From an uncultured Pseudomonadales bacterium (GTDB lineage: Bacteria > Pseudomonadota > Gammaproteobacteria > Pseudomonadales > Pseudohongiellaceae), in assembly GCA_943789335.1 (NCBI GenBank), contig CALSTS010000001.1, positions 310,001-374,000 on the forward strand: DNA of 64,000 nt, written 5' to 3'. Within the stretch, counting starts at the first letter, position 1, and every line of letters starts with the position of its first letter. The notes below the pieces were generated by a model, which saw only the letters and a program-made list of their open reading frames with translations, searched no databases and was not told where the DNA came from. This document shows, piece after piece, positions 50,174 through 59,223 of the stretch. Position numbers and translations under genes: made by a program.

Positions 50174-51496
50174 ATGAAAATATTACAAATACTTAAAGTC
50201 TCAGCTCTTGTTTATTTAAGCTGTTTATTAGTTTTGCCTGCGCAAGCCCAACCAGAGTCTGAGCAAACTCAAAATAATGTCGATACTACTGATGCTTTGC
50301 CTTTACCCTTGGACGAAGTTCGCATTTTTACTGAAGTGCTTAACCGTATTCGTAATGCCTATGTCGAACCTATTGATGACAAAACATTATTAGAAAATGC
50401 CATCAGAGGAATGCTTGCTGGCATCGACCCCCACTCCAGCTACTTGGTTGATGAGGAATTCGATAATCTGCAAGAGATGACGACCGGTGAATTTGGCGGC
50501 TTGGGCGTACAAGTGGGCGTTAGCGATGGATTCATAACTATCATCAGTCCTGTTGATGGTTCGCCAGCGGATATTGCCGGCGTTAAAGCTGGGGACATCG
50601 TCATTAAGATAGATGACACCCCTGCGTCAGACATCACCATCGACGAAACCACCGATTTAATGCGTGGCGCTCCTGGAACAGATATCGTCCTGACAATTCT
50701 ACGCGAAGGTGTCGATGAAGCCCTTGAGATTACAGTCACTCGTGGCATTATTACTTCCAGCAGTGTGCGGTCCCGTTTTTTAGAGCCTGGTTTTGGTTAT
50801 ATTCGAATTTCACAATTTGTCACCGGAACAGGTAGTGAAATTAATACTGCATTAGAAAATTTTCATCTTAGTGACACCGAACTAAAAGGCATTATTTTAG
50901 ATTTACGCAATAACCCTGGTGGCGTTTTACAGGCTGCCGTAGATGTTGTAGATGCTTTTATCCCTGAAGGCCTTATCGTCTACACAGAAGGCCGTGAAAC
51001 AAATTCATACACCCGTTTTGATGCCACCCCTACTGACCCTAGTCGAGGCGTGCCTTTAATTGTTTTAATTAACCAAGGTTCTGCCTCTGCTTCAGAAGTA
51101 GTTGCTGGCGCTCTACAGGACCACAACCGAGCAGTAGTTATGGGTACCCAGAGTTTCGGCAAAGGTTCAGTACAAACCGTTTCACCATTAACCAATGGTC
51201 GCGCAATAAAATTAACCACTGCCCTATATTACACGCCAAACGGACGCTCCATTCAGGCACTCGGTATATTGCCTAATATCATTGTCAGACAAGGAAGACT
51301 AACAAGTCTGCCCGATAACCCCGCGAGCTATCGCGAAGAAGATCTTGAAGGTCATCTTGAAAATGAAGCTTTAATTGGATCAATCCCCGAAGTACTTGAC
51401 CTGACTGGAGAACAAGTCCTTATTGGAGATTATCAACTTAATGAAGCTTTTAATATTTTGAAGGGCTTGTCACTCCTTCGAGCTCAACCTTACTAG
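50174..51496 (+). CDS. ctpA: C-terminal processing peptidase, S41 family (CtpA)
   Basis: A 440-residue periplasmic serine protease. A signal peptide ends near AQAQ (residue 29), a PDZ domain runs about 105-190 (EFGGLGVQVGVSDGFITI), and the peptidase core has LDLRNNPGGVL, the catalytic Ser in NQGSASASEVVAGAL near 308 and the Lys in GTQSFGKGSVQ. The gpmI-envC-ctpA string is a standard cell-envelope unit. Usually a divergent polysaccharide deacetylase follows; here hisF follows on the other strand. Confidence 0.94.
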   Translation: MKILQILKVSALVYLSCLLVLPAQAQPESEQTQNNVDTTDALPLPLDEVRIFTEVLNRIRNAYVEPIDDKTLLENAIRGMLAGIDPHSSYLVDEEFDNLQEMTTGEFGGLGVQVGVSDGFITIISPVDGSPADIAGVKAGDIVIKIDDTPASDITIDETTDLMRGAPGTDIVLTILREGVDEALEITVTRGIITSSSVRSRFLEPGFGYIRISQFVTGTGSEINTALENFHLSDTELKGIILDLRNNPGGVLQAAVDVVDAFIPEGLIVYTEGRETNSYTRFDATPTDPSRGVPLIVLINQGSASASEVVAGALQDHNRAVVMGTQSFGKGSVQTVSPLTNGRAIKLTTALYYTPNGRSIQALGILPNIIVRQGRLTSLPDNPASYREEDLEGHLENEALIGSIPEVLDLTGEQVLIGDYQLNEAFNILKGLSLLRAQPY

Positions 51497-51820
51497 TAAA
51501 AAAGTACAGTGCTCGAATCGGTATAGCTTGATTGAAAAATAAATTTCATCCAGTTACTTGCTTGAGCATGTATGTCCCTTTAAAGGTTTTTCTTTCTTTG
51601 CCCTAGCTTAGTTGGTATCTAGATTTCTAATCCTTTTTTTTGTATATGGGCCCTCAACGTTTTAAATTTTTTGAGGCATAGTAACCATTACATCTATACA
51701 TTAATACGTCACGAGCGAAGGCCAGGCGCGGCGAAAGGTTTATTTTATGAAGGAGCTTACAACCGGTAAGTGACTGAGTGGAATAAAACTTTCAACAAAG
51801 CTTTGCCGAGCGTAGTAGTT
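51497..51820. other. 324-bp convergent spacer between ctpA and hisF with a structured repeat
   Basis: No supported gene. From 51733 an imperfect inverted repeat (GAAAGGTTTATT at 51733-51744; AATAAAACTTTC at 51782-51793, 11 of 12 pairing) encloses a small hairpin CTTAC-AACCG-GTAAG at 51756-51770. A palindrome CAAAGCTTTG lies at 51796-51805. GTCACGAGCGAAG at 51708-51720 is close to GTCGTGAGCGAAG at 15090-15102 in another intergenic space. A CCTCAA/TTGAGG hairpin at 51652-51676 has no T tail. It may be a dispersed repeat or an RNA 3' end. Confidence 0.5.
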
Positions 51821-52591
51821 TTAACGGACGACGATGCCTTTTGATGCCATATACTCTTTAGCTTCAGGAATACTAAACTCACCAAAATGAAAAATACTCG
51901 CTGCTAGTACAGCATCCACTTTCCCTTCAGTAATTCCATCAACCAGATCTTGTAAATTGCCAACTCCACCAGAGGCAATAACCGGCACACTAACCGCTTC
52001 ACTGATCGCCCGGTTTAAAGCCAGATCAAAACCATTTTTAGTGCCATCTCTATCCATACTGGTGAGTAAAATTTCGCCAGCGCCATAGGCAACCATACGT
52101 TTAGCCCACTCAATTGCATCGATCCCTGTGGCCTTTCGTCCTCCATGAGTAAATATCTCCCAACGCAATGGCTCACCTGCTAGAGAAACCTGTTTGGCAT
52201 CAATGGCAACGACAATACATTGAGAGCCGAATTTTTCGGCTGCCTCTTTAACAAACTCTGGGGTTAGGACAGCGCTAGTATTAATAGCAACTTTATCAGC
52301 GCCGGCACGTAGCATTATTCGAATATCATCTAAGCTGCGAATTCCACCACCGACGGTTAAAGGGATAAACACCTGACTCGCTATGGCTTCAACGGTATGT
52401 ATGGTTGTGTCTCGATTATCGCTACTGGCGGTGATATCCAGAAAAGTAATCTCATCTGCCCCCTGGTCACAATAGCGTTTTGAAACTTCAACTGGATCGC
52501 CTGCATCTCGAATATCCAAAAACTTTACGCCTTTAACAACACGGCCATTTTCGCAATCAAGACAAGGGATGATTCGTTTTGCCAAACTCAT
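51821..52591 (-). CDS. hisF: Imidazole glycerol phosphate synthase cyclase subunit HisF
   Basis: HisF is the TIM-barrel partner of HisH that makes IGP and AICAR. The start at 52591 ([22 protein letters not shown]) fits the family; an upstream frame adds five codons. Catalytic Asp residues lie in CLDCENG and [10 protein letters not shown], and phosphate loops in GGGIRS and ASGGVGN. Its ATG overlaps the hisH stop by four bases. HisA, normally between them, is absent. Confidence 0.96.
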   Translation of the reverse strand: MSLAKRIIPCLDCENGRVVKGVKFLDIRDAGDPVEVSKRYCDQGADEITFLDITASSDNRDTTIHTVEAIASQVFIPLTVGGGIRSLDDIRIMLRAGADKVAINTSAVLTPEFVKEAAEKFGSQCIVVAIDAKQVSLAGEPLRWEIFTHGGRKATGIDAIEWAKRMVAYGAGEILLTSMDRDGTKNGFDLALNRAISEAVSVPVIASGGVGNLQDLVDGITEGKVDAVLAASIFHFGEFSIPEAKEYMASKGIVVR

Positions 52592-53244
52592 AGCTGACCA
52601 TTCCAACTTAAAAAGTTTTTAAGCAATTGCAGCCCTACATTCTGACTTTTTTCTGGGTGAAACTGTACTGCAAAAATATTTTCAGCAGAAATTGCTGAGC
52701 TAAAAGTTAAGGGGTATGAGCTTTCCCCAACTATGTTTGCACTATCCTGTTTGTCAGTATCAGGATCCACAAAAAAGCTGTGCACAAAATAAAAGCGGCT
52801 ATTGTTCTCAATGCCCTGCCACATCGGATGAGCCGAAGTCTGCTTGACTTCATTCCAGCCCATATGGGGAACTTTCAATATTTCGCCGCTTTCATCTACC
52901 TGATTTTCCTTAAATCGTTTAACCATGCCGGGAAAAAGCCCAATACAATCAACCCCGTTATTTTCTTCGGAATAACTCAACATGGCCTGCATGCCGACAC
53001 AAATGCCTAGTATTGGTTTTTCCAGCCTGGCTTGTTTCAGAAGCTCATCAATTTTTAATCGCTTAATCTCCGCCATGCAATCTCGCATAGCACCAACGCC
53101 CGGAAAAATTAGTCGGTCTGCATCTCGAATTTGTTGAGCATCCGCCGTGATTGTAAGAGAAATATTTTCATCAACATGTTCTAGGGCCTTCCCCACAGAA
53201 TGGAGATTTCCCATACCATAATCAATGACAACAACTCGATTCAT
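52588..53244 (-). CDS. hisH: Imidazole glycerol phosphate synthase glutaminase subunit HisH
   Basis: The class I glutaminase half of IGP synthase. Start at 53244 gives [21 protein letters not shown]. The nucleophile Cys is in [11 protein letters not shown], and the His/Glu pair in [13 protein letters not shown]. About 218 residues; a 16-codon upstream extension is not family-like. It is 125 bp after hisB and runs straight into hisF. Confidence 0.95.
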   Translation of the reverse strand: MNRVVVIDYGMGNLHSVGKALEHVDENISLTITADAQQIRDADRLIFPGVGAMRDCMAEIKRLKIDELLKQARLEKPILGICVGMQAMLSYSEENNGVDCIGLFPGMVKRFKENQVDESGEILKVPHMGWNEVKQTSAHPMWQGIENNSRFYFVHSFFVDPDTDKQDSANIVGESSYPLTFSSAISAENIFAVQFHPEKSQNVGLQLLKNFLSWNGQL

Positions 53245-53369
53245 TATCTCGTGAAATTCCTGGAAGCCTTTAGCAAAATCAAGACTGGGCAAAAACAGAC
53301 TAAAAAGCGAAATTTATATGTCCAATAAATGAGCATTTTGAACCTGTTTTTAAGGAAGTATTGGAAAAT

Positions 53370-53963
53370 CTAGAGGCTTCCCTTCGTTGAAGGGATGGTG
53401 CCTTGCATACGCGGATCAGCTTCCATAGCCATGCGGACTGCACGACCAAATGCTTTAAACACCGTTTCAATTTGATGATGAGCATTATTGCCTTTGAGAT
53501 TATCAATGTGCAAGGTCACTTTGGCATGATTAACAAAACCCTGAAAAAACTCATAAAATAAATCAACATCAAAACCTCCCACCGATCCACGAGCAAAAGG
53601 AATTGCATACTCAAGACCTGGTCGGCCAGAAAAATCGATTACCACTCTAGATAATGCTTCATCTAGTGGCACATAAGCGTGACCATAACGACGGATACCG
53701 GTTTTATCCAGAGCCTTATCAAAAGCTTGGCCGAGTGTGATGCCCAAGTCTTCTACAGTGTGGTGATCATCAATTTCAAGATCACCCTTAGCGACAATGT
53801 CTATATCAACCAAACCATGTCGAGAAACCTGCTCAAGCATATGTTCAAGAAAAGGCAAACCAGACTCAATTTTAAATATACCAGTGCCGTCCAAATTCAC
53901 ACTAACCTTGATTTGGGTTTCATTAGTATTTCTTTCAACGCTAGCCGTTCTTGGCTCAGACAT
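53370..53963 (-). CDS. hisB: Imidazoleglycerol-phosphate dehydratase HisB (monofunctional)
   Basis: A 197-residue dehydratase without the phosphatase domain of enteric HisB. Metal-binding His/Glu clusters are in [24 protein letters not shown] and [17 protein letters not shown]. The start at 53963 ([16 protein letters not shown]) is preferred over one five codons upstream. First gene of the hisB-H-F unit, divergent from mutY. Confidence 0.95.
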   Translation of the reverse strand: MSEPRTASVERNTNETQIKVSVNLDGTGIFKIESGLPFLEHMLEQVSRHGLVDIDIVAKGDLEIDDHHTVEDLGITLGQAFDKALDKTGIRRYGHAYVPLDEALSRVVIDFSGRPGLEYAIPFARGSVGGFDVDLFYEFFQGFVNHAKVTLHIDNLKGNNAHHQIETVFKAFGRAVRMAMEADPRMQGTIPSTKGSL

Positions 53964-54085
53964 AGTTGCCTCTATCACTTCTGCACTATTGTTTTTAAAT
54001 AATGCAGCATTGAGAAAAATGTAATTATACTGCCATTATGCTTTTAATGTGAAAAAAAGGCTGACAATCATTACACTTAGTCACC

Positions 54086-55162
54086 ATGCCAATTACTGAC
54101 AACTCAAAACACGTCGATTTCAGTCAAGCAGTTTTAAACTGGTTTGAGACTCATGGCCGTAAGAATTTACCCTGGCAGCTTAAGCCGAATCCTTATCGTG
54201 TTTGGATCTCCGAAATCATGCTTCAACAGACTCAGGTAACCACGGTAATACCTTATTACGAAAACTTTATGCAAAATTTTCCCGACATCAAGCAATTAGC
54301 TTTAGCAGATGAGGATAAAGTATTACACCACTGGACTGGTTTAGGTTATTACGCACGAGCAAGAAATTTACATAAGACCGCAAAAATCATTTATCACGAA
54401 CACCATGGTGTTTTGCCAAGTACACTTGATGAATTAGTCGAACTACCCGGTATAGGAAAATCCACAGCCGGTGCAATTATGGCCTTAGCTGATGATAAAT
54501 ATGCAGTTATTCTCGATGGTAATGTCAAAAGAGTTTTATGTCGCTACCACTGTGTAAAAGGCTGGCCTGGACAAAGCGACACACAAAAACAACTCTGGCA
54601 GTTAGCAGAAAGGCATACACCAAGCAGCAATTGTCGATCATATACCCAGGCTATGATGGATCTTGGTGCAACGCTTTGCACGCGCACAAAGCCATCATGC
54701 TCTGTTTGCCCTTTACAACAAGGCTGTGAGGCTTATTTAACTCAAAAAACTACTGAGTTTCCGTATAAAAAAATCAAAAAGAAACTACCGGTAAAAACGA
54801 CACAAATGTTAATTCTGCATGACAAAAGTGGTGAGAAAGTATTACTGGAGAAAAGGCCTCCCAGTGGAATTTGGGGTGGCTTATGGAGCTTTCCTGAAAT
54901 TCAAGTGAATGACAGTATATCCGGCTATCTACAAAAATACGGCTTCGTCATTAACGCTCAGACTATGCCATGGAATGATATTCACCATACTTTTAGTCAT
55001 TATCATCTTAATATAAAACCGCAAATTCTATGGTTGGCTAAAGAGCCTATATTGATCATGGAGAAGCCCGACTGGCACTGGTATGATCTAAATTCGCCTA
55101 CTGAATTAGGACTGGCGGCCCCGGTAAAAACATTATTAAAACAGCTGGTGAATCAATCATGA
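54086..55162 (+). CDS. mutY: Adenine DNA glycosylase MutY
   Basis: MutY removes A mispaired with 8-oxoG. The 358 residues have [21 protein letters not shown] with the catalytic Glu, the Hh[15 protein letters not shown] near 120, the catalytic Asp in ILDGNVKRV, the 4Fe-4S cysteines C-x6-C-x2-C-x5-C near 198-214, and a C-terminal NUDIX-like domain. It overlaps yggX by four bases. Confidence 0.96.
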   Translation: MPITDNSKHVDFSQAVLNWFETHGRKNLPWQLKPNPYRVWISEIMLQQTQVTTVIPYYENFMQNFPDIKQLALADEDKVLHHWTGLGYYARARNLHKTAKIIYHEHHGVLPSTLDELVELPGIGKSTAGAIMALADDKYAVILDGNVKRVLCRYHCVKGWPGQSDTQKQLWQLAERHTPSSNCRSYTQAMMDLGATLCTRTKPSCSVCPLQQGCEAYLTQKTTEFPYKKIKKKLPVKTTQMLILHDKSGEKVLLEKRPPSGIWGGLWSFPEIQVNDSISGYLQKYGFVINAQTMPWNDIHHTFSHYHLNIKPQILWLAKEPILIMEKPDWHWYDLNSPTELGLAAPVKTLLKQLVNQS

Positions 55163-55428
55163 GTAGAATCGTACTTTGTAAAAAATATAATAAAGAGATG
55201 GAAGGCTTAGTAACTCCTCCCTATCCAGGAGCGAAAGGTCAGGATATTTTCGACAATATCTCTAAACAAGCTTGGCAAGAATGGCAGCAGCTGCAAACCC
55301 GATTAATCAATGAAAAAGCTCTCAGCATGATTAATCCCGAAGACCGCAAATATCTTACCGAAGAAATGGATAAGTTCTTTGCCAATCAAGATCATGATGA
55401 GGCCGATGGCTATGTGCCAGAAAACTAA
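55159..55428 (+). CDS. yggX: Fe(2+)-trafficking/oxidative damage protein YggX
   Basis: An 89-residue protein with the family opening [33 protein letters not shown] (conserved Cys in VLCKKY) and [15 protein letters not shown]. It protects Fe-S proteins and follows mutY as in most gammaproteobacteria. Intact. Confidence 0.96.
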   Translation: MSRIVLCKKYNKEMEGLVTPPYPGAKGQDIFDNISKQAWQEWQQLQTRLINEKALSMINPEDRKYLTEEMDKFFANQDHDEADGYVPEN

Positions 55429-55537
55429 CGCTTTCTCGTAATACAATCTTGACTAGAACAACACCAACAGGTTTAATACGCGGCTTGTTCGATACAGTGT
55501 AGAGCCTTGTAAATTACTAAGGTAATAGATCAAAAAT

Positions 55538-55613
55538 GCCCAGATAGCTCAGTCGGTAGAGCAGAGGATTGAAAATCCTCGTGTCGGTGGTTCGATTCCG
55601 CCTCTGGGCACCA
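55538..55613 (+). tRNA. tRNA-Phe (GAA)
   Basis: A complete 76-base cloverleaf. Acceptor arms GCCCAGA and TCTGGGC pair over seven bases; the D arm reads GCTCAGTCGGTAGAGC; the anticodon arm GAGGATTGAAAATCCTC presents GAA; the T arm is GGTGGTTCGATTCCGCC; discriminator A and an encoded CCA close it. It lies 109 bp after yggX and marks the border to the accessory region. Confidence 0.97.
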
Positions 55614-55668
55614 TTTCTTTTTACTTAGCTCAAGTTAGACTGCTCAATGGGCAGCGCTGAGCGCCACC

Positions 55669-55781
55669 AAAATCCTCGTGTTATTCCGCAACAACCTTCA
55701 AGTCTCGTAAGACTCAAGTAGAACAGTCACATCTGCTTCGCGCACCAGGATAAACGGTTCGATTCCGCCTCTGGGCACCAT
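55669..55781 (+). repeat. Displaced copy of the tRNA-Phe 3' half (att-like scar)
   Basis: GGTTCGATTCCGCCTCTGGG and on to CCAT at 55756-55781 repeats tRNA bases 55589-55614 exactly (26 bp: T arm, acceptor strand, CCA). AAAATCCTCGTGT at 55669-55681 repeats 55572-55584 (13 bp). The two pieces are about 70 bp further apart than in the tRNA. The 5' half is absent, so no second tRNA is made. A direct repeat of a tRNA 3' end is what integrases leave at att sites. The rest of 55614-55899 has no supported gene. Confidence 0.85.
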
Positions 55782-55899
55782 CTGTTTATATTCCAGTGCG
55801 ACCCCTGACGCCATTCGAAAATCTTTTCACAAAAACTTTCGTTCAACTAGATATAGTGTTTCGAGTTTATTTAAAGCTTCGAAATGGTATTCGAACGCC

Positions 55900-56454
55900 C
55901 TAAAATATTAAATTATTAGGGGTCAAGGTGAGCATAGGGTATTCAGGGTGAATTAAAAAACGCAATAAGGTTATCGAACCGGCTGCATTCACCCTAATCT
56001 CATTACTATAAGGGCCTTCAGCACTATCGCAGTTTTGCAACCAGACTGTTGTTTGGCCTTGGAGCGTTGACGCAAATTCTTCACAGGCATGGGTCGCGAA
56101 AACTTCATCTTCGCTTGAATACTCCAAGCCAGTATCGGTTTTTTCAATGGCTACGTTTAGTTCAGAAGGTAATACGCCATCGGCTCTTACGACCTGCCAA
56201 CCATCAAACGACACAATGACGCTACCTTCTGTATTCATGAAATTAGTGACGCTCATATCGGTTGGAAAAATTGGCATTAAACGATAGTCATTGCCAGACC
56301 AAAGCATGGTCCAAGCTAACTCCTCATAAGGCACAGTATCATCTGGTCCATTGAAAGCAGACATAAGCAAGTCGAGTTGAGTCGAGCGAAAACTACATGC
56401 TTGTATACCAGCTAACACTATGACCCATAGTAATAGAAGCTTAACTATTTTCAT
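55900..56454 (-). CDS. YjbF/GfcB-family outer-membrane lipoprotein
   Basis: A 184-residue lipoprotein with signal LLLLWVIVLAGIQAC and lipobox IQAC. The body (LDLLMSAFNGPDDTVPYEELAWTML) resembles YjbF/GfcB, part of the group 4 capsule/Yjb exopolysaccharide secretion set. It overlaps the end of the yjbH-like gene by four bases, so it is the last gene of that operon. Family call rests on the combination of lipobox, size and neighbour. Confidence 0.75.
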   Translation of the reverse strand: MKIVKLLLLWVIVLAGIQACSFRSTQLDLLMSAFNGPDDTVPYEELAWTMLWSGNDYRLMPIFPTDMSVTNFMNTEGSVIVSFDGWQVVRADGVLPSELNVAIEKTDTGLEYSSEDEVFATHACEEFASTLQGQTTVWLQNCDSAEGPYSNEIRVNAAGSITLLRFLIHPEYPMLTLTPNNLIF

Positions 56455-58529
56455 GCCCCAGGCACCATTCTTAATTTATAGTTATTCAAAGCGTCATAAC
56501 GCGTTGGGCGTAAATCGTACCATAAGCTTGTGCCAAAGCCATTAAGGGCTTGTCCACCATCACGTTGAATTGAGCGAATAGTATTCGTATAAGTGGCACG
56601 AGTATTCCCCGGTAAAATTTGATCCAGCGGTACTCTAAAAAAGATGCCCTTATCAAAACTGCCTTCTCCAAAATCTTCAGCCGATACATCTGTAAATGTC
56701 GCAAATGCGCCTATCATCCAACCATTATCAAAGGTCCTGCGCACCTCAATAGTCGCGCCGACGTCTTTTGCTAAATATTGGCCAGCATGCACAGCCACAT
56801 CATAGTTATACCAGGGCGTTGCCCAATAGGCGCTGACGTGGCCGGTGACAACAGAATAGTCCAGCAAATCAAAATCTTTATCATAATCACGCTGCTTCAC
56901 CCAGTTAAGGTTAAGGCCAAATGCCAAGCGGGAGCTAAAGGGGCTGTATAAAAATTCACCACCAAGACCTGCATACATTTCTTCCAGATAACCACTGTAA
57001 GCCCGGTAATAAAGGTCTCTGCCCAGGTTGCCTTTTTTCTGTATGTACAAACTGTCCAGACCGGTATCACCTTGCTTTAGGTACTTTGCTATATCTGATC
57101 GCACATGAGGCAATACGGAGTTAGCACCACGAGAGATCGCGTCAAAATCATTATCGATGTCCCAGTTATAGCTAGCAAAAAGCGAAAAATAGTTTCCTAG
57201 ATCCATCGCCGCTGTGGTTTTAAGCATGACCTGATAACGCGCCGGATTATCAGGATCAAACAAAGACAAACGGGTCGATAAATCTGCACCAAAAGCGACA
57301 TTAGGGATACGGTAGCGGGTTACTGATGAGGGGTTGACTAAAGGAGAACCTGGAGTAATAGTAATTAAATCTTCAGCATCAAGCCATGTCCTTGGCCTAT
57401 CGCCAAATTGGCGCTGATAAACTATCGCATTACTGCGTATGCCGCCTTCATTTAAAATTATTTCTATGCTTTCTATTTGGGGAGGAAGGTGAATTTCAGC
57501 CAAGAGCAAGAAACGATTGATGCCATCTGCCATTAAATTGTACTGCTGGTTAGACAGCTCAAAACTCACCGATTTTTGGTCAGAAGAGATAGATGCTGCT
57601 CTAAGCAGCATGCCAGCACCTTCAACATCAAGCAGTAAATTTCTGTACCAGTTATTAAGCTCGGCACCCACTACTTCTTGAGCAAGATTGGAACTGACTG
57701 GTACCACAAGATTTTGTGAGAGCCGTGGTGCTTCATTTTTGGTATTGAGCGAAGCAGAAATATAAAACCCGGTTTGATTGCCTTGCTGTCTATTTATGCC
57801 CAAAGCAAAACCAGGTGTCGGTTCCCACTCGACGCCATAGCTAACAGGTGACGCATCAGGAATAGTGCCCAATCGACGCTCTCTTTGAAAAGAATCCGAG
57901 TTATATTCGACTAAGAGCTTGGTGTTCCAGTTTTCCAGCTCATAGCTCAATCCACCAAAAACACCTACCTCTGGACCACTGAAGAAATTTCCAAATGAAA
58001 CTTTCCCTCCTCTTCCAGTTTCTGCGCTTCGTGTTTCAAAGCTATTCGCAATAGACGTTAAGGGGTTGCTAAAAGTATCGCGCTCAGCCAACCTTCCCCA
58101 ACCAGTACCCAAAGTAAGGTCAAAAGCGCCAATAGATTTAGTGGCCACCAGGTATTCACTTCCCCAAGCTCCGGTACCGAGAACATCTCTAATGCCGATA
58201 GCTACTTGCGGAAATATTCTTCTTTCACGAATTAAGCGCAGTTTGACCTCATAGCTTCTATCGAAAAGGCCATCACCAGAGCCAGCAACTTTATCTGGAT
58301 TGAATATGGTGTAACGGAAAGTCGATTCAAGCCAGGGGGTGACTTGATAATTCAAAGAATAAATATCGGCCACAGTTTGCCGGCTCATGGCAATCTTGAA
58401 CTCACCATCGTCCATCATTCTGGCACTGGGAATATCAATTAGACCTGTTGTGCCAAAATCTGCTGCTGGTGCAACAGAGGCCACAGATAAACAAGCAAAC
58501 ACTGTAAAGAATTTTAAGACCTGATTCAT
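56451..58529 (-). CDS. YjbH-family outer-membrane exopolysaccharide protein
   Basis: A 692-residue protein with a signal peptide ending near PAAD (residue 24). It opens with FGTTGLIDIPSARMMDDGEF, the YjbH signature, followed by beta-barrel-like alternation (QVTPWLESTFRYTIFNP; YSPFSSRLAFGLNLNWVKQRDY) to the end, fitting an outer-membrane porin-like domain. YjbH/GfcD proteins serve extracellular polysaccharide export or assembly. No yjbG/gfcC gene is present between it and the lipoprotein gene. Confidence 0.85.
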   Translation of the reverse strand: MNQVLKFFTVFACLSVASVAPAADFGTTGLIDIPSARMMDDGEFKIAMSRQTVADIYSLNYQVTPWLESTFRYTIFNPDKVAGSGDGLFDRSYEVKLRLIRERRIFPQVAIGIRDVLGTGAWGSEYLVATKSIGAFDLTLGTGWGRLAERDTFSNPLTSIANSFETRSAETGRGGKVSFGNFFSGPEVGVFGGLSYELENWNTKLLVEYNSDSFQRERRLGTIPDASPVSYGVEWEPTPGFALGINRQQGNQTGFYISASLNTKNEAPRLSQNLVVPVSSNLAQEVVGAELNNWYRNLLLDVEGAGMLLRAASISSDQKSVSFELSNQQYNLMADGINRFLLLAEIHLPPQIESIEIILNEGGIRSNAIVYQRQFGDRPRTWLDAEDLITITPGSPLVNPSSVTRYRIPNVAFGADLSTRLSLFDPDNPARYQVMLKTTAAMDLGNYFSLFASYNWDIDNDFDAISRGANSVLPHVRSDIAKYLKQGDTGLDSLYIQKKGNLGRDLYYRAYSGYLEEMYAGLGGEFLYSPFSSRLAFGLNLNWVKQRDYDKDFDLLDYSVVTGHVSAYWATPWYNYDVAVHAGQYLAKDVGATIEVRRTFDNGWMIGAFATFTDVSAEDFGEGSFDKGIFFRVPLDQILPGNTRATYTNTIRSIQRDGGQALNGFGTSLWYDLRPTRYDALNNYKLRMVPGA

Positions 58530-58596
58530 TTTTAGTTTTCTAATAAAACCTAACTATTGAGATAAAAGCCTATGCTTAAACTTATGCTGCAGACAA

Positions 58597-58623
58597 AAAA
58601 AAGGCGGCAAAGCCGCCTTTTTG
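58597..58623 (-). terminator. Hairpin terminator between the yjbE-like and yjbH-like genes
   Basis: GGCGGC, a three-base loop and GCCGCC flanked by A and T runs form an 11-bp stem. On the minus strand a long T tail follows, so it can end or attenuate transcription after the small yjbE-like gene, before yjbH 68 bp downstream. Confidence 0.85.
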
Positions 58624-58646
58624 ATACTTGTAATACTAAACTATTC

Positions 58647-58935
58647 TTAGTTTGTAGTAGTAGTAGTAGTAGAACCGCCGCCACTGCCATTAGCTGTAGT
58701 AGTGGTAGCTGGAGTTTCTGGCGCTTCAGGAATAGGCGCGAACACAGTAGGACGACCACTATCGTTATTACCAGCAGCAACTGCACCAACAACAACAACA
58801 CCTACGATTACAGCCGTAGTTGCACTCACACCCGCAATCCGCCCGACCAGCTTGAGCGTTAGCATTTAAAGCTGGAAATGTAGCCATTGAAATGGCCATT
58901 AAAGCAATGATTAATTTTTTACTTAGAATTCTCAT
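58647..58935 (-). CDS. Small secreted YjbE-like Gly/Thr-rich protein, one extra base
   Basis: Start at 58935 behind AAGGAG gives MRILSKKLIIALMAISMATF and a signal cleaved near NANAQ. The first frame then turns into an unlikely Cys-rich tail, while one frame over a YjbE-type body continues: GRIAGVSATTAVIVGVVVVGAV, a Pro/Thr stretch and a Thr run at the end. One extra base near 58840-58848 explains this; corrected length about 95 residues. The Thr run comes from a GTA/ACT microsatellite at 58654-58672. First gene of the yjb-like operon. Confidence 0.7.
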
Positions 58936-59056
58936 TATTTTCTCCTTAACTATCAACTAAGATTACACTTTCCGTAAAAAAACTTTGCAAAGTCTCTCTT
59001 GAAAAGGGATGTTGACAAGATTTCATTTAAAAGTCTAGTTAATAAATAAAAAAAAG

Positions 59057-59094
59057 AAGCTTTTTAATGATTTACTTCAAAAAAAAGCTTTTTT
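59057..59094. other. A+T-rich hairpin in the yjbE-CDP-alcohol transferase spacer
   Basis: AAGCTTTTT at 59057-59065 and AAAAAGCTT at 59082-59090 pair over nine bases and are followed by TTTT. It looks like a weak terminator but has only one G-C step. The rest of 58936-59223 holds the yjbE-like promoter region and the leader of the next gene, with nothing else I can support. Confidence 0.35.
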
Positions 59095-59223
59095 ACACCC
59101 AAAATGCTGAAAAGCAGAACGCAATGCCTTATTTTACAGGCTTGTATCTTCTAATTGAAGCCCTAATAAAACGCGAATTAACGTGCTAATTGCAATAAAA
59201 ACAGGGTCTAGTATGTTTACCTA

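Noticed and set aside
51652-51676. Terminator after ctpA
   Set aside because: The CCTCAA/TTGAGG stem has a 13-base loop and no T tail on either strand.
55669-55781. A second tRNA gene after tRNA-Phe
   Set aside because: Only the 3' half is present, in two displaced pieces; there is no 5' acceptor strand, D arm or anticodon stem partner.
58768-58956. Cys-rich small protein ending CCCCWCSCCW
   Set aside because: This is the wrong frame of the YjbE-like gene after its extra base; the alternating Cys run is the shifted reading of Val/Ala codons.
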